DNA of 64,000 bases from NCBI GenBank assembly GCA_973895155.1, contig OZ316897.1:4464001-4528000 (forward strand). The letters run 5' to 3'. The notes under the pieces are model-generated. The model did no database searches. It saw only the letters and a list, made by a program, of their open reading frames with translations, and was not told where the DNA came from. The DNA comes from Marsupella aquatica. Its lineage: Eukaryota > Marchantiophyta. The stretch's first letter is position 1; every line of letters starts with the position of its first letter. A program made the translations under genes and the position numbers. This document shows positions 25,286-35,841 of this stretch, piece by piece.

Positions 25286-27340
25286 GTGAACCCTAAGTCC
25301 AAGCGTCGATTTCGTGGATACTCAAACTCTCGCGGCACGGTTGCAGCTGCCCTATATGGGACCTTTCTCCTCAAATGAGGCACAGAGAGATCAAGAAGGG
25401 AAGCTTTGAGGGGAGGATATCAGGAGTCTTTCGAGTCACTCAGATATCTGGAAAGGTCCAACCTTTGGAGATTAACGAAGAAAGATTCGATCGGTTGCTC
25501 AAACGAGCTGGTGTTGAATAGATCAAGTGAAGCTTGTCCTCCGTATTTTTGTCCCAGCTTGACCGGTTTCGAGGTCATCACTGGAATGTTTGTAGTATTT
25601 GGATATTTTCCGACTGCAGCACATTCAATGGCACTGCTGAGCACTAGACCCTGGAAGGAGAGGAAGGAAGGGTTAGGGGAGCGTAGTTAGAAAGATGAGG
25701 AGCATGTAAGGACCTTTCCTTCAAATGTGGTGGCGATAGTTACTATCTGTACATAAATGTCACGAATTTGTAAGGAGTTTGCGAAACCAGTCAGCCGAGC
25801 GGGGATGGTGGAGACGACTGGTCGAATTATGCTAGGAACATCCATACGAGACATCTCTCTGGACATGCTTGCGTCATTAGGGGTAGATTGACTTTAAAGG
25901 GTAACTTTGCGGTTTTAGGGATTTGTTGCTCACCATTATGAGCTTTGTAATATTGTCATCTTGCAACGAGTCTATTATGGCTCAATCAACCCAGGTGTGG
26001 AATTCACTCGTTCCGTGATGGGCTGGTCAAAACTTTTCCATTTACAGAGTTTAGGCCGTGCATTTCATCGGTCTAGTTACTGATGAATCGACTTCTCTGC
26101 TGTTGAAGTTTGTCCCAGTGTCGTGTAACTTTGTTACGTTCTAAACCTTTGTCTCGGTCCATTAATCATTTTCCCACATGGTGGCGTGGCTTGCCTGAAG
26201 CACAGAGCATCTTCGAAACCGGCAAGCAATGATCTCCACTCTAATGGCCATAGGTGTTGGCCAGCGGAACTGTCGAAAGGGGAGTTGGAAGTTCAGTACA
26301 ATTCGGCTATGTGTTTATGTATACCCACATCCGGACATGATCATTGTTTTGGACAAATCGATCACATTCTGTTCTCACATCCTTCATCTTATTGGAAACC
26401 TGCTCCCGCCGTTTGGCTAGGAATGATTACGTGTATAAACAGAGAACTTCCATCAGCAAGCAATACTGGCTCACACTCAGTGTTCTACACGGATGATTGA
26501 GGAACGTAGATGCTTAACTTTTCTGTCTATTGCGATGGCCCTTCAAACATTGCTAAGCCTATTTGCAGAGTGATGCTTGATTTCATGATTTTGAGCTTCT
26601 GAACCTGAAGTTCCTAAAAGCAACTTTAGTTGTTCCTGAACCTTTGGCTGAACCTTCACAGAATGCCGCCGAGAGTTTTCTCTGCTTGAGTCAATAGTTG
26701 CGTGTGCAGCAGGCATTCTCGTGGGATTCCAAATCCATTAAAATTCCGAACGACATAATCATTCTGCTCTGCGTTTCACGGCCAACAAAAGAATTCATGG
26801 ACAACTCAATCTGACCGACGACCAAGTCATGCTTTGGGCACTTTGACGGTTCGATAGGCATTCACAAACCGTATTGGGCACACTTTCCATGTGGCCCCTA
26901 TTTGACTCGGTTTTGGTCGGTACCATGCATATTGTGCCAATCAATCAATGTACTCATTAGTGGAACATGAGATGGAGGGTATAACTGGCTAACCCATGGG
27001 TTTGCTAGGGGGTAACCCCTTAGGGTCATTTTTCATATAAGAATATGATTCACGAAAATAGACTTATGAGCCTCCAGTACTCTTTTTGCTGCCCGTCTTT
27101 TCTTCATGACTACACTTTTTGTAAGTGTAACTTGAGGGTTTATGATCTTGAGGTCCATACAAGATATAAAATCATTCTTAAACAAAGTTTCCAATGAACT
27201 AAAGAAGCCATGTCCCTCTGGATAACCAATGGATGAGTAGGGAAAATACTGGGTGAGGCTTTCTGCACGCAGATACAACAGTTGGGCCCCCCCAAAAATA
27301 GCAATACCATGTAACAAGGGACCAGAAGGTTATGTGTTAC
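25286..27340. other. 3' flank of GT92 and intergenic DNA, no gene seen
   Basis: The probable 3' UTR is followed by AT-rich sequence. Short ORFs such as 26186-26500 (+) have no recognisable similarity. Confidence 0.45.
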
Positions 27341-27584
27341 TGCATGCCACATGTGCTCTGCATAATGATTGATTACTTTACTTAATGTTTGGATATAAGA
27401 ATTACTCCATAGAAAATAATCTTAACCAAATGGACTCTAAATAAAGACAACAGAAATGAGGATGCATGCCACATGTGCTCTGCATAATGATTGATTACTT
27501 TACTTAATGTTTGGATATAAGAATTACTCCATAGAAAATAATCTTAACCAAATGGACTCTAGATAAAGACAACAGAAATGAGGA
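27341..27584. repeat. Tandem duplication, 122 bp unit, two copies
   Basis: The segment starting TGCATGCCACATGTGCTC at 27341 is repeated from 27463 with almost no differences (one visible change, CTCTAAAT to CTCTAGAT). The duplication is therefore recent. Confidence 0.9.
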
Positions 27585-28344
27585 TGGACAAAACAACAAG
27601 GATGGGTAAAGACTAACCAAAATAACATATAAATTTATTCATATCTATTTTCGGGCTAATGTATATAACAAACATGAACATATAATTTACAAATGAGGGT
27701 CCCTTTGCCTGGTCTAATGTGACAGTACTGTACCCCGTCAATCGAATAGACTGGAGTGTCCGTTCGAATTCATATCCATGCAGACTTCTCCATTTATTGA
27801 CATCATGATGAGAGTTACTGTTGGTCTAGTAGCGTACAAAAATCTGGTGGTGGGGGACTTCCAGTTTGGCTTTTGTGCTTATTCAGGGGCTGAACTCAAG
27901 ATCACATTGACTTAAGTGGAGCACAGTCATGTATAAGTCGAGAAGAATATACACGATTACACGAATAGCAATACAGTTAAATAATGAAGCTCCTGAACCT
28001 GAAACTAATTTATGGAAGGGGCAAAGGTACGGTACAGCTTCCACATGTAAAGTCCCCAATTCTCTCAGACTTCTTTGATTCTCTGGACTTAGAAAGTACT
28101 ATGTCACGTTTACCTGTACTCCAGGTTCTTTGCTTGGCACGTATTTGAAAAACAGGGTACAATGAAATAAAAACAAAAAAAAGTACACAAAGAATAAACC
28201 TACAAAAAGAGAGCACATGGAACTTCAAAAATCTGAACAACGGGAAAAAAACAGACAACGCTATGTCAGGGCTGCAATATGAGTGGTACTCATCTAGTGT
28301 CAAGCTCTTTTTCTTGCCTAGACAACTTTCTACCCATAAGTCCC

Positions 28345-30665
28345 TTCTTTTAGTTTCTCTTTTTGGTTTTTAAGGGTTTCCTTTTGCTCCCTTTTTTTGC
28401 ATTTGGTTTTGTTCATTTGGGATCTCTTTTGTTTATTTATTTTTAACTCTGTTTGGCACTTTTCTGTAAAAGTTTGTATATTTTTATTTTTTGAGCGCAG
28501 TACAATAATGAATGCAGAATCAATAAAAGGTATATCGACTTGAAAAAAATCACGTAGAATTGTCACTTTTTCCTTCCTACAAAGAGAACAATAGAAACAG
28601 AACAAACTTACTGACAAAATGCCCTTAAAGAAAATGAAGAAAGCAAAAGATTCACCAGCTTCTTAGATGGAATATAAAAATTTCTTTCCAGGCTAAAAGG
28701 AAAAGACTCATCAACTTATTTGTTTGGGTTTCTAGTTGAACAATAACCGCTCCTGATCTGGCCCCACTCTAAAGGAGTAGAGGTCTTGTGACAATGATTG
28801 TGCTTTTCCTCTTGAAATGGAGTGTCAATCTTTTGATACAAAAGATACAAGCTTATATTATGTTTCCTGTAATTTCTTTGATGGAAATTGTCTTAAGTGA
28901 CTAGTTTCACTCTTAGCCCCTGCTCCACCAGGAGCATCCATCAGTGGTACACCAGAGAAACACTCTACAGGAGCCAGGGAAGTACAGTAGACCCCTTCCA
29001 TGAGGACACGAGCTCTTAAAGAAAACATTCCTAGGAGTGGAGGAGGGTATAGAACCACGTGCTCATTGTTGGCATGGGTTCACTGTTGCAGGCAATTTCT
29101 GACCTCTCCTCTTAGAATGATAATGGACCAGTATTTAATATGGATCGATATAAGTATAGCCCGTTCGAGAATATAGTTTACTTTTGTCATCTGGTGACTC
29201 AAAATTTGTCATGTACTATCTTACAAATGCAAAAACATACAGGCCAAACTCAGGTTGGGAGGCTGTTTTGAATATCTTTACCTGTCCAGAAGTGAAAAGC
29301 ATAGCCATGAATGACGTTCAATTTTTTTTGTCACTTTTTACTGAAAAGTAAACACAAAGAGTAAGCGGTGAAAGATACTTCATACCTCGGTAGAATAAGG
29401 GAGTACACAGTCATCCATGTGGCATATAGACATGCTCCATTAATGCAAGTACCATAAGGGCATTTCTTACTAAACCCGAAAAATCAACATTAAGCCGATA
29501 TCAAGGCCTTTCCAATGATAGTTTTATTAACTGAACAAGTGAAGTCCAATAATGTGCCCACAGTGCATACAATTGGTATGCAAGCTTGGGTAGGGCCCTG
29601 GTACCTTATTTCACTCTATCACTAGGGTATGCGGAGTAGATTGAAGAGCTATCGTAAGTCAATACCATTCACTGTGGGGGGAAGATATTTATAACAATTC
29701 CTGAAAAAAACCCATACCATAAAGTATCATGTTCCCATGCTAAGGTGCTTGAGGGAAATAAAGTGGTTTGTTTTGTTAGAAAACCTGAAAAAACACAAAA
29801 CAAATCAAAACAAAACAAACCAAAAAGGAGTGCATATGGCTTGAGGAGGATAAAGTGTTATGATGATGATAGCTCAAGTCTAGCTTTGGAAAGGGTAGGT
29901 CCAAAGCCAATCAATGCTATGTGTCTTTACAGGTGCATGAGTCCCATCGAATACAGCTGGTGTTTGAGTCATGATGTTGGAGACTAGGAAGCCCCCAAGT
30001 ATTTTTACTAGGGACATTATGCAAAAGCAACCAAAGGAAAGCATATGTATGAGGGAAACATGCAAAAAGCTCCCAAAGGAAAGAATTCTCCTTCTCTTAT
30101 AGGCCAGACAACCAGATATGAGACCACACTGCCTGTAGTGGAATCATGGTGCATGTATCAAATTCTTTACGTTGTTGTGGACCAGTTCAAGCTCCAAAGC
30201 ACGCTTTTTGACTCTTTGGTCTTCCCTGGAATTTTCCTATATTTTCCCCATTTATTGCAATCCTTGCATGGAGCCCTTTGTTCTTTGCAGTAATTCATAC
30301 ATATGGCAAGTTTGGTACAAAGATGAGCGGTGCTGTCTTCCATCAGTTTATTCAAAGAGAAAGGTGCCCAGGGACATGCAACTGACTGTGCACAATAATA
30401 GTGGTCACCAAATTAAAACAAACCCAAAAAGTGATCAGAATGTTCCCGAGCAAGTGAGGGTTCTAGAAGCATATGTCAGTGCCAAAGAACTAAAGGTGCC
30501 AAACCAGGCAAAAATAAAAGTGATCATAATGTTCCGGCGCTAGCTAGGGTTCTTCTTTTATGTTTGGTTTTGTCCACTTGGACCCTCTTTTGTTTGTTCA
30601 TTTGTACTCTGTTTGGTCCCTTTCTATAAAAAGTATGTATATTCTATTTCTAAAGAAATACCACA
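28345..30665. repeat. Direct repeats about 2.2 kb apart (28.35-28.52 and 30.54-30.665 kb)
   Basis: Both segments carry the same ordered landmarks: TTTGGTTTTGT-CA-TTGG, CTCTTTTGTTT, TCTGTTTGG and CTTTCT, then TAAAA and GTATAT. They lie in the same orientation and could be remnants of paired terminal repeats of an old element. The DNA between them has no recognisable retrotransposon proteins. Just before the second copy (30430-30540) is a short internal duplication around AAAGTGATCA.AATGTTCC. Confidence 0.45.
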
Positions 30666-30669
30666 CCGC

Positions 30670-31500
30670 CAAAGAACAAGAAGCACAAGATCGGGAGACA
30701 TGATTTGGGCATGTCTTTTATCTTGTGCTGGTTTTGGAGCCTGGCTACGAGCTAGTCCATTGGGGCGCTCGTCTGTATGAGTTCGTGGTCTTTTTCCCAT
30801 CCATGCACCATTGATGTGGCCCTTGGATGTGGTCTACCCACCTGTGCCTCCTAGGTCAACCCACTTGTGTTTGTGGGACGTGTTTGGACCGAGAGGGAGT
30901 TCATGCACTCATGTATGCTCATAGGAATGCTCAAAGAACTTGACATGCAATAACATACGTGATGAGATGTGTCACCTGCTTATCAAACGATTTACACGAC
31001 AAATACATATTTACTCATACTAAAATCGTTTGTTATCGTATGACGGGAACGTGGAGGGACACTATTAGGATTCTATTGCATGTAGGATGAGTATGTTTAT
31101 TTCCGCTCCCGGAAATGTAGTTTTTGATCAAGTCTACCGACTAGTCCCGCTGCTTTTGATCAAGTCCCATGGACTACGCCACACACACACACTCCTACTG
31201 TTCGTTGGTGGAGTGTTGTCACCACCCCCTTACTCACATGGTCGACCAATCCGTGCAAGCATTCCTTAGACACTTCTTAGGGAAAGAACACAATCGTGAA
31301 CCAGAAAATATAGCCACACCAAAACTTGAAGAATCAAACCAAATCCATATCTTTTGGCAAAACGTCGTAACACATTGCAAGGACAACCCGGCCTCCTGCC
31401 GTCTGCCCAACTACTGCCTCATTGGGGCAAGTGCTACACCTCTACCTCACTACTCTGGCTTGATTCCCTCTTTTGGCTATGAGCTAACTTCCCTAAGCAA
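30670..31500. other. Gene-free stretch
   Basis: No domain-bearing ORF was seen. The 112-codon ORF at 31169-31507 is unrecognised and probably chance. Confidence 0.4.
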
Positions 31501-32650
31501 ACACTAGACTGAGTTCCCCCCTCCACTACTCCGAGGCTCTCCCCCTAAATACTGAAAAAACACACCAAAGCACCCCTTACGGGGTCACAACGATGGCGGC
31601 TACCCTAGCGGCGCCGCAAAAAAATAATCTTCCAAGAGGAATCCCTAACCTAAAACATGCGGCACACACATGCTCCTAACACCCTAATCTAACTATGGGA
31701 CCGTCGGTGCCTTCGACGATGCCAACCGCACTTGGTAGTCACGGGGAAGTGAGGGGGCCACTCAAGGTCGAAACCCTCAACCATTTTGAACTACTTCCCT
31801 GAGGGGGGCCCTGGATAGCTCTGCTCCTCCTGATCACGAATCCGTAAACGGACTCCGGACGACCAAGTTACGGATGTTTGAATCCGTAATACGCCCGAGC
31901 TCATAACTTCTCCATCCTGACTCCGTTCTGGGCGTGCCACACCTTGCCGGAGTCAGCTCCTCGAGCTCCTTCCAACAAGCCCGTGATTCCCCTCTTCCAA
32001 GGTTTTGCATAATTCAAAATCTGTACGACCAACGTCCGTACGCCTCACTAGTCTTCCCTCGACTCGCTCATGGAACCGGGACTCCACCCCGGGGAATCCT
32101 CACTACCGGCCCCCTCCGCTGATGTGGGTGTAACACCTACTATTCTCCTTGTCGGGGGAGTCCTTCTCGGGGCCTGGCCAGAGGCTCCCCGTCTCCTCAA
32201 TGCCGCCAAAGCTTGCCAGGCCCTTACATAACCATGGCTGATCATGTCCTTCCATCTTGCGCCTACTACCCCACTCGTGGGAGCTTTTACTCCTGCTTGC
32301 CTTCTCCTGCCGGGGCTCGCTACTCCCGGGGCGGCCCTCCGTCTCGCGCCTGCTGCCTCCCAACTTACGGGCACGCAGCCTTACGCTGGGCCCTCCACCT
32401 GGCGCCCCACGGCTCGCAGGCTCCTCCTCCCCAGCAGACTTCGCCATATTACACCGGGGCCAAGAAAAACTGTCGGGGTCTCCAAATATTAATTGGTGGT
32501 ATCCCCTTAAGATGCCTAATTTTCTTCTCCCACAACAACAAGACCCAAGAGAGCAAAGGGTCAATTAAAAAAATAGTTCCTCCCGGGTTCAAATAGCTCA
32601 GGCCCTCCAGAGCAACATGAACACACACCGGGATGATTAACTTTTAAGAA
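31500..32650. other. GC-rich block, probable retroelement remnant
   Basis: Composition shifts sharply from the AT-rich surroundings. All six frames carry medium ORFs (up to 153 codons), which is expected from GC content alone and shows no domain. Wording such as CATAACTTCTCCATCC and GGACTCCGGACG resembles non-coding parts of plant LTR retrotransposons, and a similar block is at 33.6-35.06 kb (CATAACTTTCTCGTT). This is inference only. Confidence 0.35.
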
Positions 32651-33404
32651 ATTTAAAAAAATTGAAAAACTCTTGTGTATATTGGCTTATTTATTTACAT
32701 GCATCTTGCCAATAACACCTAATGGTGACTTTTCGAGACGGGGACCCCGTCACAAGATGGCAACCATTGCTTGGGACTTAAGATAACATGTCACAATGGA
32801 GAAGTGACTTGGGCGGCGGGCTGATCATGTCTTTCTAGGGTTGGAGTCTATGCCCGTAAGGATTGGGTTGTTGCACATCCAGTTGGGGGGAGTAATATTG
32901 CAGTTGTTGTAAACCGGATCATGTTGTGGTCAAGGCAAACCGCCAAAGGAGGAGGGATATGCTACTCACTATCTTGGGGATATGGTTTATATACTTGCCG
33001 TTGAGGTCTTTGTGCCTCGACACCTTGTCTTTGCATGTTTTCTGCCAGCATGTGCAAGTCTTGTATAGAGTGGCAGCAATGTCCCACAATTTTTGTCCTC
33101 ATTGCCTCCTTTAGGCATTTGCTATTCTTAGGAGGGCAGGGGCAGTTGGTTCTAGGGCCTCTAAGGAGATTCCTCTATGTGACCCTGCTATGCCCAGGTT
33201 TACTCCAGAGCATAGAGTTTCCTGATGAGAAGGGCTTTAGTTTGTTTGCTGTTGTAAAGGACTCGACTCCATTGTCTTCCTGAGGTGTGGGACTCTTCAG
33301 GTGTCTTGGTTTGGCATTTTTTGTTCTTTGTTACTGTGATATATTGTTATTCCACTCTATCATATTCAAACTAGCTCAATACCTGTGCGTTGCACAAAAG
33401 AAGT

Positions 33405-33590
33405 CATGTCGGCCAAGATGTTGTTGAGAGAAAAAAATGTCGTGTCGGCCAAGAAGCCGTTGAGAGAAAAGATGTCTTGTCGGCCAAGAGGTTGTGGAGA
33501 GAAAAGATGTCGTGTCGGCCAAGAGATCGTTGAGAAAAAAAGATGTCGTATTGGCCAAAAGGTCATTGAGAAAAAACATCTTGTATCGGA
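33405..33590. repeat. Minisatellite, 35-36 bp unit, about five copies
   Basis: The core TCGGCCAAGA recurs at 33409, 33445, 33480, 33515 and (variant TTGGCCAAAA) 33551, each followed by GTTGAGAGAAAAGATGTCGT-like sequence. Open frames through it on both strands come from the near-36 bp period and are not genes. Confidence 0.9.
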
Positions 33591-33599
33591 GTGGTGGAC

Positions 33600-35060
33600 C
33601 TAGCCACCCAGCGCCCTCACCAATCCCATCACTCACGCCTAAGTGCCCCTGGTGCCCGAATGCCTCCACGGAATACTTCGAGCAAGCACCCTAGTGCCCC
33701 TTGCACCGCCAACGGCTCCTCCCATACAAAACCGCACTTGCTCTCCAACACGACCGCTACTCAACGGTCCTCACTCTCTGCACAAGCAACCAAGCACCTC
33801 AGTAAGTAACCCTTATGGATCTAGAAGTCGCCAAGTCTAGCATCCTAACTCAAGCTCAACATACATTGGTAAATAGGTTAGCGATAGGTCCTCCCGATGC
33901 CATAAGCCGGAACCAAAACCCATGCCCACTGTTCGTCCAAAACAGCTCCTTCCTTGGGCGCGGCCCGGGTTCCCCCTCGTACCTATCCATCACCAACTGA
34001 CCGCCCTGACCCCAGGACATGCTCATGGCCCAAGTAGTGTAGCTTGTCCTGAAGCTTGTCCCAACATGCCGGGACCAAAATAGCCCCGACTCTAGCAACC
34101 AATTCCCGATTCACCTCACGGATGGTCTAGGGGCCGAACACTCTTGGAACTCAACCTCCACACTTACTTGGCCTTGTCTCCCCAATGCAAGCTCCCTTGG
34201 GAGATTGAACGCGGCTTGGCTACTGTTCGGCAAGATTTGGCAAGTAGGCGAGTAAACACCCGCAAACCTCAAGAACCCATGGTGCCCCAGACCCAGATGA
34301 GCTCAGGAGGGCGTAGCCCTTGACGAGAGCTTTCCAACGCACCAAAGAAGTCCTCCAACGGACTTCCCGTTGGGAAGATATCGTCGTTTCCGTTTCGCGG
34401 TTTCCTTTAGTGTCGCGATCGCCGCGGCTCACAACTTCGGCTCGCCCTTACCTTAGCTCCCAGGGAGACACCACTCCCCTCATATATGCTTCTGGAGACC
34501 TGTCACCCCCAGACCAGCTTTGGTCCCTAAACATTTGGTCTCCAACCCGGATCCTATCGCGCATAATGGACGCGCCACCAGCTGGCAACGCCCATAACTT
34601 TCTCGTTAGGCATCCGCAAGCGGAGTACCTTAGCCTGTTGTGATCGGGCCGACCCAGTGCTCATGCCTAGGTCCTCAGGTCTCATCGCCGCTCGGGGCCC
34701 CCGATCGGCCCAACCCGGATTGGGCCATAACTTGCGCCCCAAGCGTCCGTTGCCCATGGCGTCAACTCCATGGGCCTTGGGCCCAAGAGGAGCTCACACT
34801 CAAGCCCTCAGAACTCAAAGTCCATTCAGAGGTCCGGACGGTCGTCCTTGAGCCCGACCCATTTCCCCTTGACCCAACTAGCTCTCAGCTAGTCCAAGTC
34901 CTTAGTGTGTGTCACCAGCTTGGCTCCTTGCCTTCGTTAGCGTCACGTCTCGTTGCCCACCAGTCTCCCCATGCTAAGTCCTCCCCGGATGGCCTATCCG
35001 GGCCTGGACCATAAGGGAGCTCAGCGTCGGAGTCAGCAACGCCGGAGCTAAGTGTTAAGG
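33600..35060. other. GC-rich DNA inside the Helitron-like composite
   Basis: This is GC-rich sequence without recognisable domains. The many overlapping ORFs of 60-124 codons reflect composition. It may be captured or retroelement-derived DNA. Confidence 0.35.
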
Positions 35061-35078
35061 TAGTCAAGTTCCGTGACT

Positions 35079-35835
35079 GTCGGCCAAGAAATCGTTGAAA
35101 GAAAAGTTGTCATGTCGGCCAAGATGTCATTGAGAAAAAAGATGTCATGTCCGCAAAGACATCATTGAGGGAAAAGATGCCGTATCGGCCAAGACATCGT
35201 TGAGGAAAAATACCTGTGCGTACAAAGACAAAAATCATTCTTAACTGGTGATACTTTGTGGTTGTTGTTACTCATTTTTTGCGCAACTTTTTTTTCTTAA
35301 GAACATCTTGGGTGACACCACATATGTTTTTCTTAAGGGCATCTTGGGTGACACAACATCTTTTTTCTTTAATAACAACAACTTGGGCAACACAACATCT
35401 TTTTTCTTAAATAACAACATCTTGGGCCACACATCTATTTTCTTAATGATATCTATTTTCTTAATAAAATCTTGGGCAACATGACAATTTTTTTTCTTAA
35501 CATCTTTTGTGCAACGCACAGGTATTTTCTTCACGACATCTTTTGTTCTTAACAACTTCTTGGCCGACACAACATCTTTTGTTCTCAACGATCTCTTGGC
35601 CGACACGACATCTTTTGTTATCACCGGCATGTTGCCAACATGACATCTTTTGTTCTCACATCTTGGGCGACACAACATCTTTCTTCTCAACAAACTCTTG
35701 GGCGACACGCTTCTTAACGACCTCTTGGGCGACACGACATCTTTATTCTCAACAACCTCTTGGCCGACACGACCTCTTTTGTTCTCAACTACATTGAGAA
35801 CGACATCTTGGCTATCACAACATCTTTTGTGTATT
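35079..35835. repeat. Minisatellite in head-to-head orientation
   Basis: From 35080, four copies of the TCGGCCAAG unit (35080, 35115, a TCCGCAAAG variant near 35149, 35185) run in one orientation. From about 35300 diverged units (CTTGGGTGACACAACATC) and from 35525 closer units (CTTGGCCGACACGACATC, at 35559, 35595 and near 35760) run in the opposite orientation. The 192-codon minus-strand ORF across 35268-35846 is only the translated repeat. Confidence 0.85.
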
Positions 35836-35841
35836 GCGCTA

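Larger units (their letters stand above)
33371..35841. mobile_element. Composite with two outward-facing Helitron-like 3' ends
   Basis: At the left, read on the minus strand, the sequence ends TGTGCAACGCACA (a 5 bp stem with a 3 base loop), then about 9 bases, then CTAG followed by T. This is the layout of a Helitron 3' terminus, with CTAG at 33371-33374. At the right, on the plus strand, a similar but degenerate end (TTTTGTGTATTGCG, CTAG, then T) finishes at 35841. A second intact copy of the hairpin (TTGTGCAACGCACAGG) lies internally near 35507 in plus orientation. Between the ends are 35-36 bp minisatellites in minus orientation (33400-33590; 35079-35215) and plus orientation (35300-35830), with GC-rich unique DNA in the middle. 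No Rep/helicase coding was seen. It may be two elements inserted tail-outward or one rearranged element. The 5' TC ends were not identified. Confidence 0.55.

Noticed and set aside
32048-32596. Several overlapping ORFs of 82-153 codons on both strands
   Set aside because: All frames are open because of GC-rich composition. None has a recognisable domain.
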